This document shows, one piece after another, positions 14,929-21,262 of a stretch of 22,198 nucleotides of DNA. Source of the DNA: an uncultured Collinsella sp. GTDB taxonomy: Bacteria > Actinomycetota > Coriobacteriia > Coriobacteriales > Coriobacteriaceae. Both the position numbers and the translations under genes were made by a program. The notes under the pieces are model-generated. The model worked only from the letters and a program-made list of their open reading frames with translations, had not been told where the DNA came from and searched no databases. Each line of letters opens with the position of its first letter. The first letter of the stretch is position 1. The DNA lies in the NCBI GenBank assembly GCA_902495545.1, contig CABUXM010000031.1, forward strand, positions 1 to 22,198, in the 5' to 3' direction.

Positions 14929-16272
14929 CTAGTTGGCCATGACGCCTTCGGTCCAAGCCTCAACGTCCTCGATGCGTAGGACGTTGGCGACCTCGGCCAC
15001 GCAGTCGACGCTGGCAAGCTCGGCGGCGGCAGCCTGGACGTCCTTCTCGAGCGCGCGGTGCGTCAGGAAGATGACCGAGCAGGCATCGCTGACGCCCGAC
15101 TTGCCGTCCTCGACCTGGTTGATGAGCGAGATCGAGATGTTGTGCTTGGCAAAGATGTCGACCGTCTCGGACAGGGCGCCCACGCGGTCGGCGACCTTCA
15201 GGCGCACATAGTACTTGGTCTGGAGCTCGTCCATGGGCTTAAAGGCGAGGTTGTGGCCATAGGGTTCAATCTCGGGCAGCGGAGCCACGCCGCGGCTGAT
15301 CTGCTCGGAGAGCGACAGGATGTCGCCCACGACGGCGCTTGCGGTGGGGAAGGAGCCTGCGCCGGCACCGTAGAACATGGTCTCGCCCACGGCGTCGCCT
15401 ACCACGTAGACGGCGTTCATGGCGCCGTTGACCTTGGCAAGCATGTGGTCGGCGGGGATCAGCGTGGGATGCACGCGGACGTCGACGCCAGCGTCGGTGT
15501 TGCGTGCGATGCCCAGCAGCTTGATGGTGTAGCCGAGCTCGCGGGCCTGGGCAATGTCTTCGGCGCCGATGGTACGGATACCCTGCTGGTAGACATCGTC
15601 GGTGGTCACGCGGGTGCCAAAGCCGATGGAAGCGAGGATTGCCGTCTTGCTGGCGGCGTCGAAGCCGTCGACGTCGGCGGACGGGTCGGCCTCGGCATAG
15701 CCCTTTGCCTGGGCGTCGGCGAGCACGTCAGCGTAATCGGCGCCCTCGGCGTCCATGCGCGACAGGATGTAGTTGGTGGTGCCGTTGAGAATGCCGGCGA
15801 TGGTCAGGATCTTGTTGCCCACCAGGTCGTGCTCGAGCGTGCTGACAATGGGGATGCCACCGCCGCAGCTGGCCTCGCACTTAATCTGCACGCCGCACGC
15901 GCGCGCCTTCTCGGCGAGCGTCTCGACATGACGGCCCAGCAGGGCCTTGTTGGCAGAGACGACGTGCTTGCCGTTCTCGAAGGCGGTGGTGAAGATTTCG
16001 GTCGCAGGGTGCTCGCCGCCGATGAGCTCGACGACGATATCGACGGCGGGGTCGGTGACGACGTCGTGCCAGTCGCTCGTAAAGACCTCGCGCTCAATAC
16101 CGGCGGCTTCGGCCTGCTCCCAGGCAAGCGCGCAGGCGCGGGTCAGCTTAAGGTCGATGCCGTAGGCGGCCAGGTACTCATCGTGGTGGCTCTTGATCAG
16201 ACGGGCCACGCCGCCGCCGACGGTTCCCAGACCGATGAGGCCGACGTTCACGGTGCGCAGGGGTTCGCTCAT
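14929..16272 (-). CDS. hom: Homoserine dehydrogenase with C-terminal ACT domain
   Basis: A 447-aa enzyme reducing aspartate semialdehyde to homoserine, the branch point to threonine and methionine. The N-terminal Rossmann domain has GLIGLGTVGGGV (11-22). SANKALLGRH follows in the first third. The catalytic domain has GILNGTTNYILSRM and the DGFDAASKTAILAS segment, where the conserved Lys acts in hydride transfer. The ACT domain covers about 365-447 (VADRVGALSETVDIFAKHN) and is the usual site of feedback control by threonine. Length and domain order are standard for Gram-positive Hom. The start is ATG at 16272, with AAGGAG six bases upstream. It is a single-gene unit: thrC and thrB are not adjacent, and the terminator follows 35 bases behind its stop. 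Confidence 0.95.
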   Translation of the reverse strand: MSEPLRTVNVGLIGLGTVGGGVARLIKSHHDEYLAAYGIDLKLTRACALAWEQAEAAGIEREVFTSDWHDVVTDPAVDIVVELIGGEHPATEIFTTAFENGKHVVSANKALLGRHVETLAEKARACGVQIKCEASCGGGIPIVSTLEHDLVGNKILTIAGILNGTTNYILSRMDAEGADYADVLADAQAKGYAEADPSADVDGFDAASKTAILASIGFGTRVTTDDVYQQGIRTIGAEDIAQARELGYTIKLLGIARNTDAGVDVRVHPTLIPADHMLAKVNGAMNAVYVVGDAVGETMFYGAGAGSFPTASAVVGDILSLSEQISRGVAPLPEIEPYGHNLAFKPMDELQTKYYVRLKVADRVGALSETVDIFAKHNISISLINQVEDGKSGVSDACSVIFLTHRALEKDVQAAAAELASVDCVAEVANVLRIEDVEAWTEGVMAN

Positions 16273-16526
16273 AGATAGCTCCTTCGTGCATCTTATGGAT
16301 GGATTAACCGCTTAAAGGTTGAGTGCATTCTAGCGTGAACCGAGGGCGCGTGCTCGCCAGGCAACAGGAGTCGCACAAAACGGCACCCCCGAAACGCTGC
16401 GGAAACATTGGAAACATGCTCGCTACAAACGGATCTCCGTAACAAACTGTCAACGTTTGCGCCATAAGGTTTGCCCCGTACCGCAAGACGGCCGCGCTGC
16501 GGCCAGCGAAAAAAAAGGGGGACACC
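16273..16526. promoter_or_regulatory. Divergent upstream region of hom and the first substrate-binding-protein gene
   Basis: This 254-base gap must carry promoters for both directions. Seen: three GAAAC pentamers at 16391, 16402 and 16411; GTAAC-6-TCAAC at 16439-16454; a GGCCGC-GCT-GCGGCC hairpin at 16490-16504, directly before an A8 run and the AAGGGGG SD. On the minus strand TTGACA (16454-16449) is a perfect -35, with only TTTGTA as a -10 some 18 bases on, which could serve hom. I found no convincing -10 for the plus-strand gene, so the promoter positions remain open. Confidence 0.4.
16391..16454 (+). promoter_or_regulatory. GAAAC/GTAAC half-site cluster upstream of the first binding-protein gene (GlnR-box-like)
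   Basis: GAAAC at 16391-16395 and 16402-16406 are 11 bp apart (six-base spacer); a third GAAAC is at 16411-16415. The last two sit within a direct repeat GGAAACAT-T-GGAAACAT. At 16439 GTAAC is followed after six bases by TCAAC. The spacing of 5-bp half-sites by six bases resembles the actinobacterial GlnR box (gTnAC-6-GaAAC), which controls nitrogen-related transport genes. Whether this host has such a regulator is unknown. Confidence 0.35.
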
Positions 16527-17693
16527 ATGTTCAACATCAACAGCACGCTCAGTCGTAGGAACTTTCTCGCCGGTGCCGCGGCGCTCGGCAGCACCGGCGC
16601 ACTTGCTGGTTGCTCGTCGGGTAGCTCGGACGGCGGCTCTGCCGATGACGGCAAGACCTTCAAGATCGGTGTCATCGGCCCTCTGACCGGCGCCGCGGCA
16701 ACCTATGGCGTCTCGGCCGAGAAGGGCGCCAAGCTTGCCGCCAAGGACTTCTCGACCAAGGACCTCAAACTCTCGCTTAAGTCCGAGGATGACGTCGCCG
16801 ACGGCGAGAAGGCCATCAACGCCTTCAATACCCTGTGCGATTGGGGCATGCAGGCGCTCGTCGGTCCGGTCACCACTGGTGCTGCCGTCGCCGTCTCGGG
16901 CGAGATCGCCGACGATATGCTCATGGTCACGCCTTCGGCCTCGTCGCTCGACGTCACCAAGGATAAGACTACGGTCTTTCAGGTTTGCTTCACCGATCCC
17001 ACCATGGGCGCCAGCGCCGCGAAGTTCTTGGCCGAGAAGTACGCGGATGCCAAGATCGCCCTGTTCTACAACTCCGGCGATACGTATAGCTCGGGCGTTG
17101 CCGACGCTTTTGCCGAGCAGGCCAAGGCGTCCAAGCTCGACATCGTCGATACCGAGACCTTTAAGGACGACTCTTCCACGAGCTTTACCAACCAGCTCAC
17201 CAAGGCCAAGGAGGCCGGCGCCACGCTCATCTTTGCGCCGATCTACTACACGCCGGCGTCCGTTTTGCTCAAGAACGCCAAGGACATGGGCTACGACATG
17301 ACGCTCATGGGCACCGACGGCATGGACGGTCTGCTCTCCGTCGAGGGTTTCGACACCTCGCTTGCCGAGGGCGTGCTGCTCATGACGCCGTTCTCCGCCG
17401 ACGATGAGAAGAATGCCGACTTCGTCAAGGCCTATAAGGATGCCTACGACGAGACGCCCAACCAGTTTGCCGCCGACGCTTACGATTGCGTCCACGCCAT
17501 CGCCGAGGCTATCAATAGGGCGGGGATTGACATTTCGGCCGACGGTGCCGACATTGCCGGCGACCTTGCCAAGGCCATGCGCAAGATCAAGATCGAGGGC
17601 CTGACAGGCGAGCTGACGTGGAATGACGAGGGCCAGGTCGAAAAGCCCGCCACAGCCTATGTGATCCAGGACGGCAAGTACATCGCCGCCTAA
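16527..17693 (+). CDS. livJ: ABC transporter substrate-binding lipoprotein, branched-chain amino acid type (first copy)
   Basis: A 388-aa periplasmic-binding-protein-fold (type I) receptor. The signal is Tat-like: SRRNFLAG (9-16), a hydrophobic stretch, then lipobox LAGC with Cys29 as the lipid anchor and a Ser/Gly/Asp linker. The mature domain starts FKIGVIGPLTGAAATYG and contains LVGPVTTGAAVAV, VTPSASS, FYNSGDTYSSG and IYYTPASVLLKN, all typical of LivJ/LivK-like receptors; the length is normal. It captures the amino acid and delivers it to LivHM. AAGGGGG lies five bases before the ATG. A close paralogue follows 271 bases downstream, roughly three quarters identical by eye. Exact ligand specificity is not predictable; leucine, isoleucine and valine are the family default. 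Confidence 0.93.
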   Translation: MFNINSTLSRRNFLAGAAALGSTGALAGCSSGSSDGGSADDGKTFKIGVIGPLTGAAATYGVSAEKGAKLAAKDFSTKDLKLSLKSEDDVADGEKAINAFNTLCDWGMQALVGPVTTGAAVAVSGEIADDMLMVTPSASSLDVTKDKTTVFQVCFTDPTMGASAAKFLAEKYADAKIALFYNSGDTYSSGVADAFAEQAKASKLDIVDTETFKDDSSTSFTNQLTKAKEAGATLIFAPIYYTPASVLLKNAKDMGYDMTLMGTDGMDGLLSVEGFDTSLAEGVLLMTPFSADDEKNADFVKAYKDAYDETPNQFAADAYDCVHAIAEAINRAGIDISADGADIAGDLAKAMRKIKIEGLTGELTWNDEGQVEKPATAYVIQDGKYIAA

Positions 17694-17745
17694 GTGCGCA
17701 TAAAGCGCGACCGGTGAGGCCGTTTTATTCAGGGCAGGGACGCCT

Positions 17746-17772
17746 GTAACAGAACGGAAACATTACTTTCAC
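17746..17772 (+). promoter_or_regulatory. GlnR-box-like element upstream of the second binding-protein gene
   Basis: GTAAC (17746-17750), six bases, GAAAC (17757-17761), six bases, TTCAC (17768-17772). Three successive 5-bp blocks keep an 11-bp period and fit the first three quarters of the GlnR consensus gTnAC-6-GaAAC-6-gTnAC-6-GaAAC; the fourth block (AAGTG) does not fit. This is the best match of the three sites in the window. Confidence 0.4.
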
Positions 17773-17803
17773 ACAATAAAGTGGCATTACTGCATAAAGT
17801 AAT
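17761..17803. repeat. Paired CATTACT/ATAAAGT repeats with inverted symmetry
   Basis: CATTACT occurs at 17761-17767 and 17785-17791, and ATAAAGT at 17776-17782 and 17794-17800. Within them ACTTT-8-AAAGT (17765-17782) and ATTACT-6-AGTAAT (17786-17803) are perfect inverted repeats. Two tandem dyad elements about 21-24 bp apart look like a double operator for a dimeric regulator. Confidence 0.5.
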
Positions 17804-17848
17804 AGAAATACGCAGAATTATGGATAAATGAACAAATCCAAAGAAAAG

Positions 17849-17876
17849 TTGAAATAATCGCCACTTTCCTTAACTA
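17849..17876 (+). promoter_or_regulatory. Candidate promoter of the second binding-protein gene
   Basis: TTGAAA (17849-17854) and TAACTA (17871-17876) are separated by 16 bases, within a fraction of consensus for a housekeeping sigma factor. Transcription would start near 17883, downstream of the repeat elements and upstream of the leader hairpins. A second -10-like TAGTAT at 17884-17889 lacks a -35. Confidence 0.45.
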
Positions 17877-17897
17877 AAGCGTCTAGTATTTTGCGAA

Positions 17898-17943
17898 CGC
17901 CGGACACGGCGAAGGATGGCCTGTCGGGTAACCGAAACCCGAC
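17898..17943 (+). other. Two leader hairpins before the second binding-protein gene
   Basis: CGCCG-GACA-CGGCG (17898-17911) and GTCGGGT-AACCGAA-ACCCGAC (17923-17943) are adjacent perfect stems in the predicted 5' leader. The second ends about 10 bases before the GAGAGGAGAG SD region. They may stabilise a highly expressed mRNA or act in translation control; they match no riboswitch that I recognise. Confidence 0.5.
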
Positions 17944-17964
17944 GAGATTTGAGAGGAGAGCCGC

Positions 17965-19152
17965 ATGTCGAGCCTCACCGGTAAGTCATTGAACCCTGTT
18001 ATGAATCGCAGGAGCGTTATCGCGAGCGCAGCAGGTCTGGGGGCGATGTCCATTCTAGCTGGTTGCTCCTCCAACGGCGGCGACAGCGGTTCCGCTTCGA
18101 GCGACGCTTCGTTTAAGATCGGTACCATCGGCCCGCTGACCGGCGCCAACGCGTCCTACGGCAAGTCCGTTACCCAGGGTGTCGAGCTTGGCTGCAAGGA
18201 TTTCTCGACCAAGGAGCTGCCGCTTGCCAGCAAGGCCGAGGATGACCAGGCCGACGGCGAGAAGGCCGTCAACGCCTTCAACACCCTGCTCGACTGGGGC
18301 ATGCAGGCCCTCGTCGGCCCGACCACCACGGGTGCGTCGGTTGCCGTTGCCGCCGAGTGCGGTAACGACCCCAAGACGTTCATGATCACCCCGTCCGCGT
18401 CCTCCGAGGACGTCACCGACGGCAAGGATTGCGTCTTCCAGGTTTGTTTCACCGACCCCAACCAGGGTGTCAACGCTGCCAAGTTCCTGGCGCAGAAGTA
18501 TGCGGACGAGAAGTTCGTGCTGTTCTATAACTCCGGCGACGCCTATTCTTCGGGCATCGCAGATTCCTTTAAGGCCCAGGCCGCTGAGTCCAAGCTCGAG
18601 ATTGTTGACGAGGAGACTTTTAAGGACGACTCCGCCACGAGCTTTACCAACCAGCTGACCAAGGCCAAGCAGGCCGGCGCCACCATGATCTTTGCGCCGA
18701 TCTACTACACGCCGGCGTCCGTCCTGCTCAAGAACGCCAAGGACATGGGCTACGACGTCAAGATGATGGGCTGCGACGGTATGGACGGCATCCTGGGCGT
18801 TGAGGGCTTCGATACCTCTCTTGCTGAGGGTCTGCTGCTCATGACCCCGTTCTCCGCCGACGACGAGAAGAACGCCGACTTCGTTAACGCTTACAAGGAT
18901 AAGTACGGCGATACCCCCGACCAGTTTGCCGCCGACGCCTACGACGGCGTGCACGCGGTGGCCGAGGCCGTCAAGGAGGCCGGTCTTGGTGTCGACGCCG
19001 ATCCGACCGAGGTCGCCGAGAAGCTGTCCAAGGCTATGCTCAAGATTACCGTTGACGGTCTGACCGGCAAGCTCACCTGGAACGATAAGGGCCAGGTCCA
19101 GAAGGAGCCCACGGCGTACGTCATCACCGACGGCAAGTACGTACAGGCCTAA
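17965..19152 (+). CDS. livK: ABC transporter substrate-binding lipoprotein, branched-chain amino acid type (second copy)
   Basis: A 395-aa paralogue of the preceding gene. The signal region has NRRSVIAS (14-21), a weaker twin-arginine motif, then LAGC with Cys34, and a Ser/Gly linker. The mature fold matches the first copy almost block for block: FKIGTIGPLTGANASYG, LVGPTTTGASVAV, ITPSASS, FYNSGDAYSSG, IYYTPASVLLKN, PFSADDEKNADF. Differences cluster in the N-terminal third and in the last 60 residues. The start is ATG at 17965, after GAGAGGAGAG; an internal ATG (18001) just before the twin-arginine is possible but has no comparable SD. It has its own promoter region and is followed by two hairpins before livH, which suits higher expression of the receptor than of the permease. 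The livK symbol is by family; ligand unknown. Confidence 0.92.
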   Translation: MSSLTGKSLNPVMNRRSVIASAAGLGAMSILAGCSSNGGDSGSASSDASFKIGTIGPLTGANASYGKSVTQGVELGCKDFSTKELPLASKAEDDQADGEKAVNAFNTLLDWGMQALVGPTTTGASVAVAAECGNDPKTFMITPSASSEDVTDGKDCVFQVCFTDPNQGVNAAKFLAQKYADEKFVLFYNSGDAYSSGIADSFKAQAAESKLEIVDEETFKDDSATSFTNQLTKAKQAGATMIFAPIYYTPASVLLKNAKDMGYDVKMMGCDGMDGILGVEGFDTSLAEGLLLMTPFSADDEKNADFVNAYKDKYGDTPDQFAADAYDGVHAVAEAVKEAGLGVDADPTEVAEKLSKAMLKITVDGLTGKLTWNDKGQVQKEPTAYVITDGKYVQA

Positions 19153-19183
19153 TTGGCCGCCTTACATAGAGCGGTTTTGATCC

Positions 19184-19215
19184 CAAGCAGGGGAGGTTTT
19201 GGCCTTCCCTGCTTG
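19184..19215 (+). other. Strong intergenic hairpin between the binding protein and livH
   Basis: CAAGCAGGGGAGG (19184-19196) pairs with CCTTCCCTGCTTG (19203-19215): a 13-bp stem with one G-T wobble and a TTTTGG loop. No T-tract follows, so it is probably not a full terminator. Hairpins in this position commonly protect the upstream receptor mRNA from 3' exonucleases or cause partial termination, lowering permease expression. Confidence 0.65.
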
Positions 19216-19225
19216 CTTGGTATCT

Positions 19226-19250
19226 AGGGACAGTGTAACGTCCCTGTTTC
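19226..19250 (+). promoter_or_regulatory. Second hairpin and GTAAC/GTTTC element before livH
   Basis: AGGGAC (19226-19231) and GTCCCT (19240-19245) form a 6-bp stem followed by GTTTC. The same bases contain GTAAC (19235-19239), six bases, GTTTC (19246-19250); read on the minus strand this is GAAAC-6-GTTAC, again the 11-bp half-site period seen before both binding-protein genes. It may be a weak terminator, a regulator site, or both. Confidence 0.35.
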
Positions 19251-19291
19251 ATACATTAACTGGAAACCTATTCGAAAGGGGGATGTGGAAC

Positions 19292-20173
19292 ATGACGGTC
19301 TTTATCCAATACCTGGTCAACGGCCTGTCCATGGGCAGCGTCTACGCCATCATCGCGTTGGGCTACACCATGGTCTACGGTATCGCCAAGATGCTCAACT
19401 TTGCTCACGGCGATGTCATCATGGTCGGTGCCTATGTCTCGTTCTGCGCCACGTCGTATCTCGGCCTCCCGGGCTGGGCATCTGTAGTTCTCTCTTGTGT
19501 GGTCTGTACCGTTCTCGGTGTTCTCATTGAGGGTCTGGCCTATAAGCCGCTGCGCCAAGCAGGCCCGCTGGCCGTTCTGATCACGGCCATCGGCGTGTCT
19601 TACTTCCTGCAGAACGCCGCGCAGCTTCTGTGGGGCGCCACGCCCAAGAACTTCACTTCGCTCGTCACCTTCCCGGTGCCGGAGTTCTTGGCCAAGTTTA
19701 ACGTAAGCGCCGTCTCGCTCGTCACCATCGTCGCCTGCCTGGTTATCATGGCCGGCCTGATGTTCTTTACGGGTAAGACCAAGATGGGCAAGGCCATGCG
19801 TGCCGTGTCCGAGGACAAGGCCGCCGCTCAGCTCATGGGCATCAACGTCAACCGCACCATCTCGATGACGTTTGCCATCGGCTCTGCCCTTGCCGCCATC
19901 GCCGGCGTGCTGCTGTGCTCCTACTCGCCGGTGCTGCAGCCCACGACGGGCGCCATGCCTGGCATCAAGGCCTTCGACGCCGCCGTCTTCGGTGGCATCG
20001 GCTCCATCCCCGGCGCCTTTGTCGGTGGCATTCTCATCGGCATCATCGAGGCGATGGCGCAGGCTTACATTTCCACGAGTCTTGCCAACTCCATCGTCTT
20101 TGGTGTTTTGATCATCGTCCTGCTCGTCAAGCCTGCCGGCCTCTTGGGCAAGTACGTCCCCGAGAAGGTGTAG
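19292..20173 (+). CDS. livH: Branched-chain amino acid ABC transporter permease LivH
   Basis: A 293-aa integral membrane protein of the LivHM family (BPD_transp_2). Near the N terminus are VNGLSMGSVYAIIALGYTMV and the family signature MLNFAHGDVIMVGAY. The cytoplasmic coupling region AMRAVSEDKAAAQLMGINV is followed by the C-terminal helices with GAMPGIKAFDAAVFGGIGS and GGILIGIIEAMAQ. Eight or so helices are expected. It forms the membrane channel with LivM. ATG at 19292 was chosen: AAAGGGGG lies nine bases upstream, while ATG at 19283 touches the SD and the TTG at 19199 lies within the intergenic hairpin. Confidence 0.95.
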   Translation: MTVFIQYLVNGLSMGSVYAIIALGYTMVYGIAKMLNFAHGDVIMVGAYVSFCATSYLGLPGWASVVLSCVVCTVLGVLIEGLAYKPLRQAGPLAVLITAIGVSYFLQNAAQLLWGATPKNFTSLVTFPVPEFLAKFNVSAVSLVTIVACLVIMAGLMFFTGKTKMGKAMRAVSEDKAAAQLMGINVNRTISMTFAIGSALAAIAGVLLCSYSPVLQPTTGAMPGIKAFDAAVFGGIGSIPGAFVGGILIGIIEAMAQAYISTSLANSIVFGVLIIVLLVKPAGLLGKYVPEKV

Positions 20174-20182
20174 GTGAGCGTT

Positions 20183-21262
20183 ATGAAGTTTCTTAAAGAC
20201 AAGCAGACGCGTCACGACTTTGTCACGTACGCCATGTGCATCGTGGCTTTCGCCATCGTGTTCTTTATGCAGTCCAACCACATGATTCCGCGCATGATCG
20301 CCGGTCAGCTGGTTCCCATCACGGCCTACATCGTTATGGCCATCTCGCTCAACCTCGTCGTCGGCATCGCGGGCGACCTGTCGCTGGGCCATGCGGGCTT
20401 TATGAGTGTCGGTGCCTACACGGGCATCGTCACCGCGGTCGCCCTCGAGAGCGCCGTTCCGTCCGATCCGATGCGTCTGATTATCAGTATTGTGGTCGGC
20501 GCTATCGCCGCTGCCATCTTGGGCTTCTTGATCGGTATCCCGGTCCTGCGCCTGAGCGGCGACTATCTGGCCATCGTGACCCTGGCCTTTGGCGAGATCA
20601 TCAAAGAGATCGTCACTTGCCTTATCGTGGGCGTCGATTCCCGCGGCCTGCACGTGATCTTTAACATCACGGGCAACTCCACGATCGATGACCTGCACCT
20701 GCTCGAGGACGGCACCGCCATCATCAAGGGCGCCCAGGGCGCATCGGGCGTGTCGACCTATTCGACCTTCCTTGCCGGCGCCATCTTGGTTATGGTCGCG
20801 CTCGTGATTGTGCTCAACCTGGTTCGCAGCCGTACCGGTCGTGCCATTATTGCCGTGCGCGACAACAAGATCGCTGCCGAGTCTGTGGGCATCTCCGTCA
20901 CCCAGTACCGCATGATCGCCTTCGTGGTTTCCGCTGCTCTCGCCGGTGCTGCCGGAGCCCTCTTCGGCGGTAACTTCTCGCAGCTTTCCGCCACCAAGTT
21001 CGACTTCAACACGTCGATTCTCATTCTGGTGTTCGTGGTCCTGGGCGGTCTGGGCAATATGCGCGGCTCCGTCATCGCGGCGGCGTTGCTCACGGTGCTT
21101 CCCGAGCTGCTCCGTCAGTTCTCGGACTACCGCATGCTCATCTACGCCATCGTGCTGATCCTGGTCATGATTTTTACCAACAACCCGCAGCTCAAGGCGT
21201 TCTTCGCACGCATTAAGGATCGCTTTGTTCCCAAGAAGGAGGTGGCAGCCGATGCCCAGTAA
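20183..21262 (+). CDS. livM: Branched-chain amino acid ABC transporter permease LivM
   Basis: A 359-aa permease, partner of LivH. Recognised by SLNLVVGIAGDLSLGHAGFMSVGAY, the LivM signature; VLRLSGDYLAIVTLAFGEIIKE; the coupling segment AIIAVRDNKIAAESVGISV; and FNTSILILVFVVLGGLGNMRG near the C terminus. About ten helices. A stretch around residues 160-190 between helices is polar and longer than in minimal LivM proteins. Two starts are close: GTG at 20174, directly after the livH stop, and ATG at 20183 with AGGTGAG four bases upstream. The ATG is preferred, though the GTG would add only three residues. It overlaps livG by 11 bases. Confidence 0.94.
   Translation: MKFLKDKQTRHDFVTYAMCIVAFAIVFFMQSNHMIPRMIAGQLVPITAYIVMAISLNLVVGIAGDLSLGHAGFMSVGAYTGIVTAVALESAVPSDPMRLIISIVVGAIAAAILGFLIGIPVLRLSGDYLAIVTLAFGEIIKEIVTCLIVGVDSRGLHVIFNITGNSTIDDLHLLEDGTAIIKGAQGASGVSTYSTFLAGAILVMVALVIVLNLVRSRTGRAIIAVRDNKIAAESVGISVTQYRMIAFVVSAALAGAAGALFGGNFSQLSATKFDFNTSILILVFVVLGGLGNMRGSVIAAALLTVLPELLRQFSDYRMLIYAIVLILVMIFTNNPQLKAFFARIKDRFVPKKEVAADAQ

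Larger units (their letters stand above)
17694..17964 (+). promoter_or_regulatory. Regulatory gap between the two binding-protein genes
   Basis: 271 bases without a gene. Bases 17757-17900 are strikingly AT-rich compared with the flanking coding DNA. In order: a weak GC-rich stretch followed by TTTTATT (17724-17730 area, possible weak terminator of the first copy); GTAAC-6-GAAAC-6-TTCAC at 17746-17772; repeated CATTACT...ATAAAGT at 17761-17803; a promoter-like TTGAAA/TAACTA at 17849-17876; and two leader hairpins at 17898-17943. The second copy therefore appears to have its own promoter. A nine-codon ATG frame near 17830 has no SD and is not called. Confidence 0.6.

Noticed and set aside
15058..17495. 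Long antisense frames over hom (15058-16278) and the first receptor gene (16293-17495)
   Set aside because: Same compositional shadow effect; no SD and no recognisable motifs.
17830..17859. Nine-codon ATG frame (possible leader peptide) before the second receptor gene
   Set aside because: No SD, and it lies upstream of or within the predicted promoter, so it would not be transcribed with the gene.
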